DNA of 64,000 bases from Toxotes chatareus (taxonomy: Eukaryota > Chordata > Actinopteri > Toxotidae): contig CM028903.1 in the NCBI GenBank assembly GCA_016801885.1, positions 922,860 to 986,859 on the forward strand, in the 5' to 3' direction. Within the stretch, counting starts at the first letter, position 1; each line of letters opens with the position of its first letter. This document shows positions 41,420 through 52,440 of this stretch, piece after piece. Under the pieces are notes generated by a model, which was given only the letters and a program-made list of their open reading frames with translations, had not been told where the DNA came from and ran no database searches. The position numbers and the translations under genes are program-made.

Positions 41420-42168
41420 GCAGTGATGCTGAGCTGTGTGTGTCCATGTTACAGCTGGTTGTTGTAATGAGCTGTGTATTTATTCACATTATGCTCAGTG
41501 GCTTTAGCAGAGATTCCTCTGCAGTGTATGCAGTGCAGTGTATGCCCCGTTGTGTGTGTGTCTGTGTGTTATCTCCTTGCAGTCGTGTGTGTGCATCACT
41601 GTGTTAGGAACATGTGTACACATACACAGGGTCTTGGCTTATTTGTGTTTGTGTGTGTTTACAGCCTTTTGTGTACATGTTTGTGTAACTACAGATTTCA
41701 CACTCTGCCACTTTATTTACTGCAAAGTGACTTCCTGTACTTTGCTTCTTCCAAACAAATAAACAATGTCCGGAGTGTGTGTACAGCTTGTTTGTTGTTT
41801 ATGTACAGTGGAAATTTCTGAACAAAATGAATCCATGGACGTTTGTTTGTTCTGTACATTTTGTGTGTTAAATGTTGTGTGTTTGTGTGAGTGCAGTCCA
41901 CACTGTAAATCCTTGAGCTTCAACGTACCATTGAATTTCAGTGTCCCTCCATCAGTTCTTCACTCATGTTTCTATTTTTCACGCTTTGCATGTTCTGTGT
42001 TTAACATGAGGAAATGTGATGTCACACTGTCACACAGGATGTGACGGTGCGAGTGAACTGACCTCACACTCAACATCAACGTGCACTGAACTGAGAACAT
42101 TTCAAAAACTAAGGAAAAACACTGAAACAACATTGTCTCAGGTTCAGATCACCCACGGGAGGTGGTGC
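41420..42168. other. single-copy GT-rich stretch
   Basis: Loose GTGTGTTT-type text (41550-41690 and 41875-41900) but no perfect long run. The 115-codon frame at 41474-41821 and its overlapping neighbours are Cys/Val-rich because of the TGTGTG text and are not recognised. Confidence 0.5.
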
Positions 42169-42241
42169 CACCCAGAGTGGGGTTCGAACCCACGACCCCT
42201 ACAGACTGAGCCTCACACGCTACCAACTGAGCTAACCAGGA
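42169..42241 (-). mobile_element. tRNA-like sequence, probably a SINE head or tRNA pseudogene
   Basis: On the minus strand an A box, TAGCTCAGTTGG (42223-42234), and a B box, GGTTCGAACCC (42180-42190), start 44 bp apart. That equals the distance in a tRNA without a long variable arm. The T arm is intact (GTGGG, loop TTCGAAC, CCCAC). The acceptor stem has only about five of seven pairs, two of them G-T. The D stem has a mismatch, and the anticodon stem does not pair properly. An intact tRNA gene is therefore unlikely. A SINE head or decayed tRNA copy fits better. The body beyond 42168 is not recognised. Confidence 0.7.
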
Positions 42242-43796
42242 AGCTAAGCTGTGTTTGTTTTAAAGGATATTACTGAGTTTTATTGTTGGTAAATCAGGTG
42301 AAACCTTTGACGTGCAAGTCTCAGAACCAACATACGACTCGACTCCAAACGTCTGTGGTTCATACAGGGGACATGTCTTCGGTGCTGAGACATTTCAAAG
42401 GCCTGTCAGCTAAGAGACGCTGAAACACTGAAGACTGTCAGTCTGCTTCTGGCTTCTGTTGTTGAGCCACAGATCACATTAGGGAAAAAGCTAAATCAAA
42501 TGAAGGAGGCTGAACGACTCGGAGGAGAAGTATAACCAAGTTCTGATCAGTTACACAGACATCGGATCCGCGGCATTAACATAATCAGGAGTAAAGATTT
42601 TAAATGAAAAGCAACAGTGGAGGTTTGTTCTTCTGCATGAGGGACGTTAGCTACCAGGCGTGATGGGGCTGTGAGGCCTTTAGACTCTCAGCAGCCTCCT
42701 TCCTGAGCAGATCAGCTTTCCAGGAAGCTCCACTGACTCCATGTCAATAAGCTTATCTCTTAGTCAGCAGCTTTAATAAAGAGGCCATGCTGGGAAACAT
42801 GATCGGCTCATAACTGCCTGATTTTCACACACGCAGTCAATGTGCACGATCATGTGAACATACAAGATCTCACGAGAAAACATATGGACAAATACACAGC
42901 TTCCAGATTCATGAAACCAGTGAATCTGAGCTGTAACGTGACCACAGACCGACCTTCACTTTCAATGATCAAGAAACGGGTTCGTCAAAAATCACCTGGC
43001 CTGAACACCCACTGCTCCGCCATAGAAGCTGCCAGTCGCCTCCCACTGGCATTAAACTGAGACAGGTTTACATGGATCCATCATGGAGATGACATACATC
43101 CTGTAAGCCTGATTTAATGAACCTGAACATTTAATACACAGGCTCAGGGGTCACTCTCAGTGCATCGTGGGTTGACTGCCCTCATGAAAGAAGGAAGAGA
43201 TTAGTTAAAAACCCAAACTCCTCTTTTTACATCTTTCCAGACAAACTTATCAACATTCTCCTCCAATATGACCAAGAAGATTTCAGTTACATATGTTCAT
43301 GTTGTTTTCGTCTAACAGATACGGCGCCACCTGCAGCCCCTCTGCCTCCTTGTATCCTATCTCCTCTGATATCTCCTGTGTCCTTGTCTCCTAGCAGGAT
43401 CATCTGTCCTACATCCGTCCGCCTACAGTCGTCTGTCAGCTCTGAGTGACGGCCGAGCGTTTGATACTGTCGGGATCTGATTGCCAAGGTCTTGTTATCT
43501 GTCACCGCCGCGAAGGAGAAACTCAATCTCAGTTTCTGCCATGAAATGGTTTCTCCGGGCAACGCCCCTCACCATGGAAACAACACGTGAAGTGGCACTG
43601 CCGTCGCTGCATTCAATCCAACAACCTGCCATCTGTCAGTGTCAGTCAGTGTGTGTGTGTGTGTGTGACAAACTGTCTGTCTACATAGATGTGTGTTAGA
43701 GAGTGTTAGAGATAGTGAGTGTGTGTGAGCGAAGGTCATTTATCAGTTACCTGTACTGCTGAAGGTAAACGGATGACTGACGACAGATCCCACAGG
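42242..43796. other. single-copy stretch, nothing coding recognised
   Basis: Only small open frames are present, plus a (GT)10 run at about 43649-43668. No mobile element is recognised. Confidence 0.5.
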
Positions 43797-45421
43797 CCCG
43801 GGTCCAGGCCCAGTTCCGGGTCCAGGCCCAGTTCCGGGTCCGGGTCCAGGCCCAGGCCCAGGCCCAGTTCCGGGTCCGGGTCCAGGCCCAGTTCCGGGTC
43901 CAGGCACAGGCCCAGTTCCGGGTCCGGGTCCGGGTCCAGGCCCAGGCCCAGGCCCAGGCCCAGTTCCAGGTCCAGGCCCAGTTCCGGGTCTGGGTCCGGG
44001 TCCAGGCCCAGGCCCAGGCCCAGTTCCGGGGTCCAGGCCCAGGACCAGGCCCGGGTCCAGGCCCAGTTCCGGGTCCAGGCACAGGCCCAGTTCCGGGTCC
44101 GGGTCCGGGTCCAGGCCCAGGCCCAGTTCCAGGTCCAGGCCCAGTTCCGGGTCCAGGCACAGGCCCAGTTCCGGGTCCGGGTCCGGGTCCAGGCACAGGC
44201 CCAGTTCCGGGTCCGGGTCCGGGTCCAGGCCCAGGCCCAGTTCCAGGCCCAGGCCCAGTTCCAGGTCCAGGCCCAGTTCCGGGTCTGGGTCCGGGTCCAG
44301 GCCCAGGCCCAGGCCCAGTTCCGGGGTCCAGGCCCAGGACCAGGCCCGGGTCCAGGCCCAGTTCCGGGTCCGGGTCCGGGTCCAGGCCCAGGCCCAGGCC
44401 CAGTTCCGGGTCCAGGCACAGGCCCAGTTCCGGGTCCGGGTCCAGGCCCAGGCCCAGTTCCAGGTCCAGGCCCAGTTCCGGGTCCGGGTCCGGGTCCAGG
44501 CACAGGCCCAGTTCCGGGTCCGGGTCCGGGTCCAGGCCCAGGCCCAGTTCCAGGCCCAGGCCCAGTTCCAGGTCCAGGCCCAGTTCCGGGTCTGGGTCCG
44601 GGTCCAGGCCCAGGACCAGGCCCAGTTCCGGGGTCCAGGCCCAGGACCAGGCCCGGGTCCAGGCCCAGTTCCGGGTCCGGGTCCGGGTCCAGGCCCAGGC
44701 CCAGGCCCAGTTCCGGGTCCAGGCACAGGCCCAGTTCCGGGTCCGGGTCCAGGCCCAGGCCCAGTTCCAGGTCCAGGCCCAGTTCCGGGTCCGGGTCCGG
44801 GTCCAGGCACAGGCCCAGTTCCGGGTCCGGGTCCGGGTCCAGGCCCAGGCCCAGTTCCAGGCCCAGGCCCAGTTCCAGGTCCAGGCCCAGTTCCGGGTCT
44901 GGGTCCGGGTCCAGGCCCAGGCCCAGGCCCAGTTCCGGGGTCCAGGCCCAGGACCAGGCCCGGGTCCAGGCCCAGTTCCGGGTCCGGGTCCGGGTCCAGG
45001 CCCAGGCCCAGGCCCAGTTCCGGGTCCAGGCACAGGCCCAGTTCCGGGTCCGGGTCCGGGTCCAGGCCCAGTTCCGGGTCCGGGTCCGGGTCCGGGTCCA
45101 GGCACAGGCCCAGTTCCGGGTCCGGGTCCGGGTCCAGGCCCAGGCCCAGTTCCAGGTCCAGGCCCAGTTCCGGGTCCAGGCACAGGCCCAGTTCTGGGTC
45201 CAGGCCCAGGACCAGGCCCGGGTCCAGGCCCAGGCCCGGGTCCAGGCCCAGTTCCGGGTCCGGGTCCAGGCCCAGGCCCAGGCCCAGGCCCAGGCCCAGT
45301 TCCGGGGTCCAGGCCCAGGACCAGGCCCGGGTCCAGGCCCAGTTCCGGGTCCGGGTCCGGGTCCAGGCCCAGGCCCAGTTCCGGGTCCAGGCCCAGGACC
45401 AGGCCTGGGTCCAGTTCCAGT
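43797..45421. repeat. GC-rich hexamer array (GGTCCG, GGTCCA, GGCCCA, GTTCCG) with ~307-bp higher-order unit
   Basis: About 1.6 kb are built from 6-bp words in a nested order. The marker GTTCCGGGGTCCAGG (an extra G) starts at 44023, 44318, 44625, 44932 and 45299. The two middle spacings are both 307 bp. The array has no stop codon in most frames, so 566-614-codon Pro/Gly/Ala/Arg frames appear on both strands. These are not collagen- or elastin-like genes. There is no signal peptide, no cross-species family, and equal openness in five frames. GGG runs spaced by TCC make parts of it G-quadruplex prone. Confidence 0.96.
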
Positions 45422-45479
45422 GTGAATCGGGAACATCTGTCCTCAGTGGGATTGTGGAGTTTTCTGAGTATATAACAAC

Positions 45480-45815
45480 TGAACCCACGTGTTTCCTCCT
45501 GCTTTTCTTCTCTTTCCTCACCACACATCTGCTCATTGTTTCCAACATCTCTTCTCCTCCCTTCTCTCCTGTCTTACCTTCTTCCACCTTCTCCTCTCAC
45601 CTTTTTCCATTCCTCTTTTCTTTTCCATCCCCTGATGTCCCCCACTCTCCCCTCGTTGCTCTTCTCTTCTCTCTTTCCTTCACCTCCTCTACAACTTCTG
45701 AAATTTCCTCTATTACATCCTTCTTTCCTTTCCTTTCTCCATCTTTTCCTTTCCTTTCCACCACGAGATCCCTTGTTGCATGTCTCACCCTTCATCCCCA
45801 AACCCCCCCCCCCAT
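45480..45815. repeat. pyrimidine-rich low-complexity tract
   Basis: About 335 bp are dominated by C and T on the plus strand (TTTCCTCC, CTCTTCTC, CTTTCCTTTC), ending in a C homopolymer at about 45806-45813. Such tracts can adopt triplex structures. The small Ser/Leu/Pro plus frames and Lys/Arg/Glu minus frames here are composition artefacts. Confidence 0.85.
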
Positions 45816-48090
45816 GAGTTATAGTAGATAAGTATGGTGCTATCTTAAGCTTTGCTTTGCTCTCTCCTCCTAGAAAGTAATTCAGCTGCAGGTCGCTAAG
45901 TCACCCCCAACTGTCACCCGGCAACCGCCTCCATCACCGGGCGGCCATCCATCTCCTCCTGCTGGCTAAATCCCTCTGCTGTCCGACACACGCACGCACA
46001 CACACACACATCAGCAGTCTAAAAAGGTGCATACAGAATGTATACATACATACAGAAGGTGTATACACACACACACACACACAGTGGGAACAACACACAA
46101 TGAGACTTTATGAATAAGTTCAAGTACACAGACGTTTTCTAAACTCACAGCTCCACTCACACACACAGACACACACACACACACACTCACAGGTTTCTCT
46201 ATCCTCTTATCACACAGGCAGAGGCAGACCGCTACTAAACCATCACACTTGTACTATGACGGCGTCAACAGACACACATACACCTGTCACTATATTGGTG
46301 TTATGTCTTAGCATTAGCATGAACATGCTCTGTGAATTCCTATTGATTGTCTGTGTGTTCATGTATTAGTGTGTGTGTGTGTGTGATATAAGCAGCCAGC
46401 TCGGGGCTCAGGTGTAAAGAACACAGCTGGGAAAGAAGAAATGCAGAGAAACAAGAAAAGGAAAAGGAGAAGAGAGAAGAAACTAAAAGACGAGTGTGAA
46501 AAGAAAACAATAAAAGCCAGAGAGAAGCAGAGGAGGATGGATGGAAGTGGAGGTGTAGAGTGAGGGAGGTCCACTTTAATGGACGATTTTGCATTCAGGT
46601 TGTTGCTGGATGCTTCTGGATGCTTCTGGAAACCCTGTGCACACTGTGCCTGTTAGTGTAGTAAAAGGGCAGCAGGGCAAACACAGCAGCAGCTACAACG
46701 CCGACTACACATCTCGTTACATCAGCCATTATCAAAGCTTCCGTTAACTCCTGACTTCTGATCAGCCCATGAAGATAATGCAACGCTGGGGGTTGATTCT
46801 TCTTCTAATTTTATATCACTTTTGTCCTATTTCCAAACACAGACTGGTGAGACTGTGTTAGAATAGTAAAACAGCCCTGAGTTATGAATTAATGCAACGC
46901 TCCCTCTGATGCTGCTCCCCAGGCTGTTGGTATAAATGTGCATTCTTAAGTCAATTTGCCTGGAAAACTTCAACTTTTGCTCCTATTTTCAGATAAAAGA
47001 CAGAAAAAGGACATTGTGATTTTCTGTTGTTGTATTATCAGCGTGTGTCTCTTCTCATCAGTCCCCGTGTCCTTAAGCACCGTCAAAAAGCTCATTAGGT
47101 CCCTCAGTTCAGAATATGTTTCTGTTAAAACCCTTGGTGCTATAACAGTCTCTGAAAACGCTTCCTAATGGTGTGGCTTTGCTTTGACGTAAGCAGTTTA
47201 CACAGAACTGTCATGAATGTTCAAACGGGACGAAGCAGCTCAATATTCATTCAGCTGAACTGCATGTAATGGATTTACAGTGTGTATTACTCACGTGAGG
47301 ATGAAACAGAAAAGACTAAACAGTTACTGGTCGATACGTAAACACAGATACTTCAACACGTTTAAGAAACAGCAGAGTGGCCTTAAATTTGACAAGGAAC
47401 TCAAATGTATTCTAACAGTGGGAGAACAGGAGGAACCCTCCTGCAGCACAGAGCTGTTCTCCGGAGGAAACAGCAGAAAAACAAAATGTCGCCTCCCTCC
47501 ATCCATTTTTCTGCTGCAGAGACCAAACCTGCTGCCAGCTGCTGCTGTCAGGAGAAACCCAGATGTTCAGCATGAAGAGGATGAGTGTGACAGAGTGTGT
47601 GCGTGGTCTGGATTCATCTACGATAAGACAGAAAGCGGATCCAGTCGTCTCTGGGCTGTTTTGCTGTTCACGTTGCTCTGATCAGAACAGTGAGCAGCAC
47701 CTGCCTCTCCTCTGCTTCCTGTGTTCGTTAGCCTCCACCTCTCTCCTCCACACTTCCCCGGCTCTGCCCTCCCCTCTCCTCCTGTTAAACCTGACACCTT
47801 ATGTCTCCCGTGTTTCTCTGTTGTGATTCAGATGTGGGCTCTTTTCATGAAACGCATCAGTTTGCTCTTATTATTAGACGTGTGTGAGCGGTCGTCTGTG
47901 TGTGTTCACGTGTGTAAAACGTGTTTGTGGTTATTTTATCTTCCACCTTGTTGTGATGTGGTTTCATTAAAGAAGATCCAGTGTTGTAGTCTCTCTCTGC
48001 TGAAGATGGAGGGAGAGAGGGATGGAGGGAGGAGAGCATTCTAGACAGTCAGGGAGGTAAACAGTGCTGTCTGACAAACGGCTTATCCTT
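45816..48090. other. single-copy stretch, nothing coding recognised
   Basis: Small CA runs lie at about 45989-46010, 46063-46082 and 46146-46191, and a GT run at 46370-46386. The 133-codon plus frame at 47280-47681 is the longest non-repeat frame. It has no recognisable domain and is overlapped by minus-strand frames. Confidence 0.5.
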
Positions 48091-48094
48091 CACA

Positions 48095-48144
<50 letters not shown>
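48091..48144. repeat. (CA)n microsatellite
   Basis: A CA run of about 50 bp with one AA interruption near its start. A (TC)12 run follows at 48183-48206. Confidence 0.97.
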
Positions 48145-48148
<4 letters not shown>

Positions 48149-48513
48149 ACTTCTTGTTCCATCAGTTTCTCTAACTTTCGTTTCTCTCTCTCTCTCTCTC
48201 TCTCTCAGCTTCCCTCTTTCCACCACTCCAGATGCACTGAATTCAAAATGCAGCACAAACTTTAACTGGAATCACAAACAGCCAAAGAAACTGTGAATAA
48301 TTGTCTCCTTTCTTCAGAGACTTGAAACCAAACACACCTACGTGTTTGGTAAACCAGGTCCCATTGTGATGCTGACGGCTCAGAAAATTAGAAACATGGG
48401 TAGAAAATGCAAATGAGCTGCTGCATAGGCACATCCCTCAGCAGATAATCCACTCATCCGTTCACACCTGACTGTTTTAGCCATTTTCTACTGTTTTTAA
48501 TGATCACAGACGC

Positions 48514-48635
48514 TGCAGTGTGTCAGCTGACCCCCCCTGCACACTGCGAGTGTGTCACACACACACACACACACACACACACATGCAGTGTGTCAGCTGA
48601 CCCCCCCTGCACACTGCGAGTGTGTCACACACACA
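48514..48635. repeat. 70-bp tandem duplication containing a CA run
   Basis: TGCAGTGTGTCAGCTGACC starts at 48514 and again at 48584. The copies stay matched through CTGCACACTGCGAGTGTG into the CA run. The first copy ends in a 30-bp CA run and the second in only about 10 bp. Confidence 0.92.
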
Positions 48636-49257
48636 GAAGAAGAGTGGAAGTGCTGATCCAGGCAGTGAATGTGATTCTGCTTTCACAGATGTGATGGGGG
48701 CTGATGGCTGGAAACGAGTGTAATGCCGAGTTAACGTGCACTAAGCCGACCCGTGTGTGTGTGTGTGTGTGTTGTGCATTTCACTTGTCATCCTGCTTGG
48801 CTGTTTGGATCTGGGTTCTGATGTGTCCCCCGCACAAATTCTAAATCTGCATCACACAATCCTAAAAGTTGAAAGTTCTTTTTCTCTGCATCACCGTCTC
48901 ACGTGTTTGATGTTCCCTCCTCTCATCATCTCTCCCTCCTTTCCCTTTGTTTCTGTGCTTTCTGTCGTTCTTTCTCTCTCTCAGCTTGCTGTCCTATTGT
49001 CAGCATGTCTTTCTTATCAGGCTTTGTGTTCGAGAAGGTAATTAGCTTGACGACTGTTAGCCGACACAGCTCCGGAATTTACTGGCAGCTTTCCAGACCG
49101 GCTTGTATATACACACAAACACACACACACAAACACACAGACACACACAGAGACACACACACACACACACACACACAGACACACACATTTCTAGTCTTCG
49201 GTGAAAAGTACAGCCACTGCAGGATCTCCACAGTAGTTCCTCAAATGACTCTCCTCG

Positions 49258-49309
<52 letters not shown>

Positions 49310-49798
49310 TACACACTGTTGTACTCCTGTATAATGACTTGCTGGATACAGTGAGCTGCAGTCCTGCTGGTTCTGCAGCAGAGAAATGATGAGGCTCTGT
49401 CTGTGTTGGACACTGGTTTATCTGGTTTATCTTCTGCAGAGTTTCCTTTTCCAGCACTGAGAGAAATGTGGGAAACGATGACCCTGACGCCTGCTCACAC
49501 GTGTTACTGTGGGACAAACCACTTTTATTTTTATCTTAATCTGCTTTTACTCCAAATGAAGTTGGATTCTTTGCATTATTTATTCAGGGACTCTCACTGA
49601 GACTGAGAGAGTAACAGAAAGTAACAGTGACTATGATTCGGCGTTTTCTTACATCAAACCCTGAGTCAAACCTGACTGTACATCTGTATGACAGTCTGTG
49701 GTGTTCAAATGTTCAGTGCATTTAGACAAAGCATTCAACAAAACATTTTAACTGTGGAACCTGCTTTGGGTCAAAAAGTGCAATCAAACACAACCTGT
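48636..49798. other. single-copy stretch with CA and GT runs
   Basis: (GT)10 lies at 48753-48772, interrupted CA at 49110-49188 and (GT)24 at 49261-49308. The last two are opposite in orientation and 72 bp apart. No exon is recognised. Confidence 0.55.
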
Positions 49799-50008
49799 GT
49801 GTTATGATGCAGCTGAAATCAGGGAACACGAGGGAAGGACACCGACGGTGGACAGATGAAAACAAAGCCCAGCTACGAAGGAGCCGAACACTGGAACACA
49901 AACTCAACAGAAAACTCAGGGACTCTGACGTGGAGGGAACAACACAGCAACAAGGCTAAGCACACAGGAACACGAGGATCAAACGCAGAAGACAAAACAA
50001 GGAGGCGT
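49799..50008. mobile_element. possible left fragment of an A-rich teleost interspersed repeat
   Basis: The A-rich, T-poor plus-strand text (GGGAACACGAGG, GGAACACAAACTCAACAG, GCACACAGGAACACGAGG) resembles the style of a repeat I remember from many fish genomes. Part of that repeat reads GGGCGGGGCAGACAATCAAC, which occurs downstream at about 52340. If so, the two pieces flank the Penelope-like tail and the 18-bp array. The assignment rests on memory and general similarity. Confidence 0.35.
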
Positions 50009-50138
50009 CTGTGAATGTTCTCATTCATCCAGGTCATTGTAATCTCTTTCTCAAATTGAATCGAAGGCAACTGGACTTATATTTGTCTGGGAAGACGTTT
50101 CACCTCTTATCTAATGGGCTTCATCAGTTCGTTACAGG
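50009..50138 (-). mobile_element. Penelope-like retroelement 3'-end fragment
   Basis: Read on the minus strand, GAAGCCC, then AAGAGGTGAAACGTCTTCCC, then AAGTCCAGTTGCCTTCGATT and ATTACAATGACCTGGATGA match what I remember as the end of fish Penelope-like elements. Those elements encode a reverse transcriptase with a GIY-YIG endonuclease. Only about 130 bp remain, so this is a dead fragment with neither enzyme domain. The array of 18-bp units begins immediately at its plus-strand right edge. Confidence 0.6.
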
Positions 50139-52221
50139 AGGAGGTACAGGCAGGAGCACAGGTACAGGCAGGAGCACAGGTACAGACAGGTGCACAGGTA
50201 CAGACAGAGAGCACAGGTACAGGCAGGAGCACAGGTACAGACAGGTGCACAGGTACAGGCAGGAGCACAGGTACAGACAGGTGCACAGGTACAGACAGAG
50301 AGCACAGGTACAGGCAGGAGCACAGGTACAGGCAGGAGCACAGGTACAGACAGGTGCACAGGTACAGGCAGGAGCACAGGTACAGACAGGTGCACAGGTA
50401 CAGACAGAGAGCACAGGTACAGACAGAGAGCACAGGTACAGACAGGTGCACAGGTACAGGCAGGAGCACAGGTACAGACAGGTGCACAGGTACAGACAGA
50501 GAGCACAGGTACAGGCAGGAGCACAGGTACAGACAGGTGCACAGGTACAGGCAGGAGCACAGGTACAGACAGGTGCACAGGTACAGACAGAGAGCACAGG
50601 TACAGGCAGGAGCACAGGTACAGGCAGGAGCACAGGTACAGACAGGTGCACAGGTACAGGCAGGAGCACAGGTACAGACAGGTGCACAGGTACAGACAGA
50701 GAGCACAGGTACAGACAGAGAGCACAGGTACAGACAGGTGCACAGGTACAGGCAGGAGCACAGGTACAGACAGGTGCACAGGTACAGGCAGGAGCACAGG
50801 TACAGACAGGTGCACAGGTACAGACAGAGAGCACAGGTACAGGCAGGAGCACAGGTACAGACAGGTGCACAGGTACAGGCAGGAGCACAGGTACAGACAG
50901 GTGCACAGGTACAGACAGAGAGCACAGGTACAGGCAGGAGCACAGGTACAGACAGGTGCACAGGTACAGACAGAGAGCACAGGTACAGGCAGGAGCACAG
51001 GTACAGGCAGGAGCAAAGGTACAGGCAGGTGCACAGGTACAGACAGAGAGCACAGGTACAGACAGGTGCACAGGTACAGGCAGGAGCACAGGTACAGACA
51101 GAGAGCACAGGTACAGACAGGTGCACAGGTACAGGCAGGAGCACAGGTACAGACAGGTGCACAGGTACAGGCAGGAGCACAGGTACAGACAGAGAGCACA
51201 GGTACAGACAGGTGCACAGGTACAGACAGGTGCACAGGTACAGGCAGGAGCACAGGTACAGGCAGGAGCACAGGTACAGACAGGTGCACAGGTACAGACA
51301 GAGAGCACAGGTACAGGCAGGAGCACAGGTACAGGCAGGAGCACAGGTACAGACAGGTGCACAGGTACAGGCAGGAGCACAGGTACAGGCAGGAGCACAG
51401 GTACAGACAGGTGCACAGGTACAGACAGAGAGCACAGGTACAGGCAGGAGCACAGGTACAGACAGGTGCACAGGTACAGGCAGGAGCACAGGTACAGGCA
51501 GGAGCACAGGTACAGACAGGTGCACAGGTACAGACAGAGAGCACAGGTACAGGCAGGAGCACAGGTACAGGCAGGAGCACAGGTACAGACAGGTGCACAG
51601 GTACAGGCAGGAGCACAGGTACAGGCAGGAGCACAGGTACAGACAGGTGCACAGGTACAGACAGAGAGCACAGGTACAGGCAGGAGCACAGGTACAGACA
51701 GGTGCACAGGTACAGGCAGGAGGAGCACAGGTACAGGCAGGAGCACAGGTACAGACAGGTGCACAGGTACAGACAGAGAGCACAGGTACAGGCAGGAGCA
51801 CAGGTACAGACAGGTGCACAGGTACAGGCAGGAGCACAGGTACAGACAGGTGCACAGGTACAGGCAGGAGCACAGGTACAGACAGGTGCACAGGTACAGA
51901 CAGAGAGCACAGGTACAGGCAGGAGCACAGGTACAGACAGGAGCACAGGTACAGACAGGTGCACAGGTACAGACAGGAGCACAGGTACAGACAGGTGCAC
52001 AGGTACAGGCAGGAGCACAGGTACAGACAGGAGCACAGGTACAGACAGGAGCACAGGTACAGGCAGGAGCACAGGTACAGACAGAGAGCACAGGTACAGA
52101 CAGGAGCACAGGTACAGACAGGTGCACAGGTACAGGCAGGAGCACAGGTACAGACAGGAGCACAGGTACAGACAGGAGCACAGGTACAGGCAGGAGCACA
52201 GGTACAGACAGAGAGCACAGG
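50139..52221. repeat. 18/19-bp minisatellite (CAGGTACAGRCAGG...), about 115 units
   Basis: Three unit types alternate: CAGGTACAGGCAGGAGCA (18 bp), CAGGTACAGACAGGTGCA (18 bp) and CAGGTACAGACAGAGAGCA (19 bp). Their order repeats in larger blocks. A doubled 19-bp type occurs at about 50401 and again at about 50693, a 292-bp offset. One unit near 51013 carries GCAAAGG, and one near 51718 has an extra GGA. Open frames of 646-798 codons cross the array in five frames and are artefacts. Confidence 0.96.
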
Positions 52222-52440
52222 AAGAAACTCTGGGGCCAAAACAGGTATCGACACAGACTCAGCTACAACACAGTGGAACTGACAAAGAGACGGAGCAGCA
52301 TCCAGACTTACACACACTGTAAACAGGTGATCCACATTAGGGCGGGGCAGACAATCAACAGAGGACAGGAAGTAAATAAACACATAAGTGCCACGGCTTC
52401 ACAATAAAACAGGAAATGCACTCAAGAGACCAAAACAAGA
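52222..52440. mobile_element. possible right fragment of an A-rich teleost interspersed repeat
   Basis: CAGGTGATCCACATTAGGG, GGGCGGGGCAGACAATCAAC, GGACAGGAAGTAAA and AAAACAGGAAATGC occur in an order I remember from a common teleost interspersed repeat. No reading frame or terminal repeat is seen, and the family is not assigned. Confidence 0.45.

Noticed and set aside
39924..41607. 442-500-codon His-Thr-Leu-Ser-Asp frames
   Set aside because: Stop-free CA/CTGTCAGAC array; several frames are equivalent.
42169..42241. Functional tRNA gene
   Set aside because: The acceptor, D and anticodon stems do not pair well enough, and no anticodon can be assigned.
42016..42276. 86-codon plus-strand frame over the tRNA-like sequence
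   Set aside because: It is an antisense reading of the SINE head; the Gly-Ser-Asn-Pro-Arg-Pro peptide comes from the B box region.
43719..45587. 566-614-codon Pro/Gly/Ala-rich frames, superficially collagen- or elastin-like
   Set aside because: Open in five frames on both strands because a 6-bp unit lacks stop codons. No signal peptide, no Gly-X-Y phase and no flanking exon structure.
50011..52407. 798-codon frame starting in the Penelope-like fragment
   Set aside because: It reads the retroelement fragment in antisense and then the 18-bp array; alternative frames are equally open.
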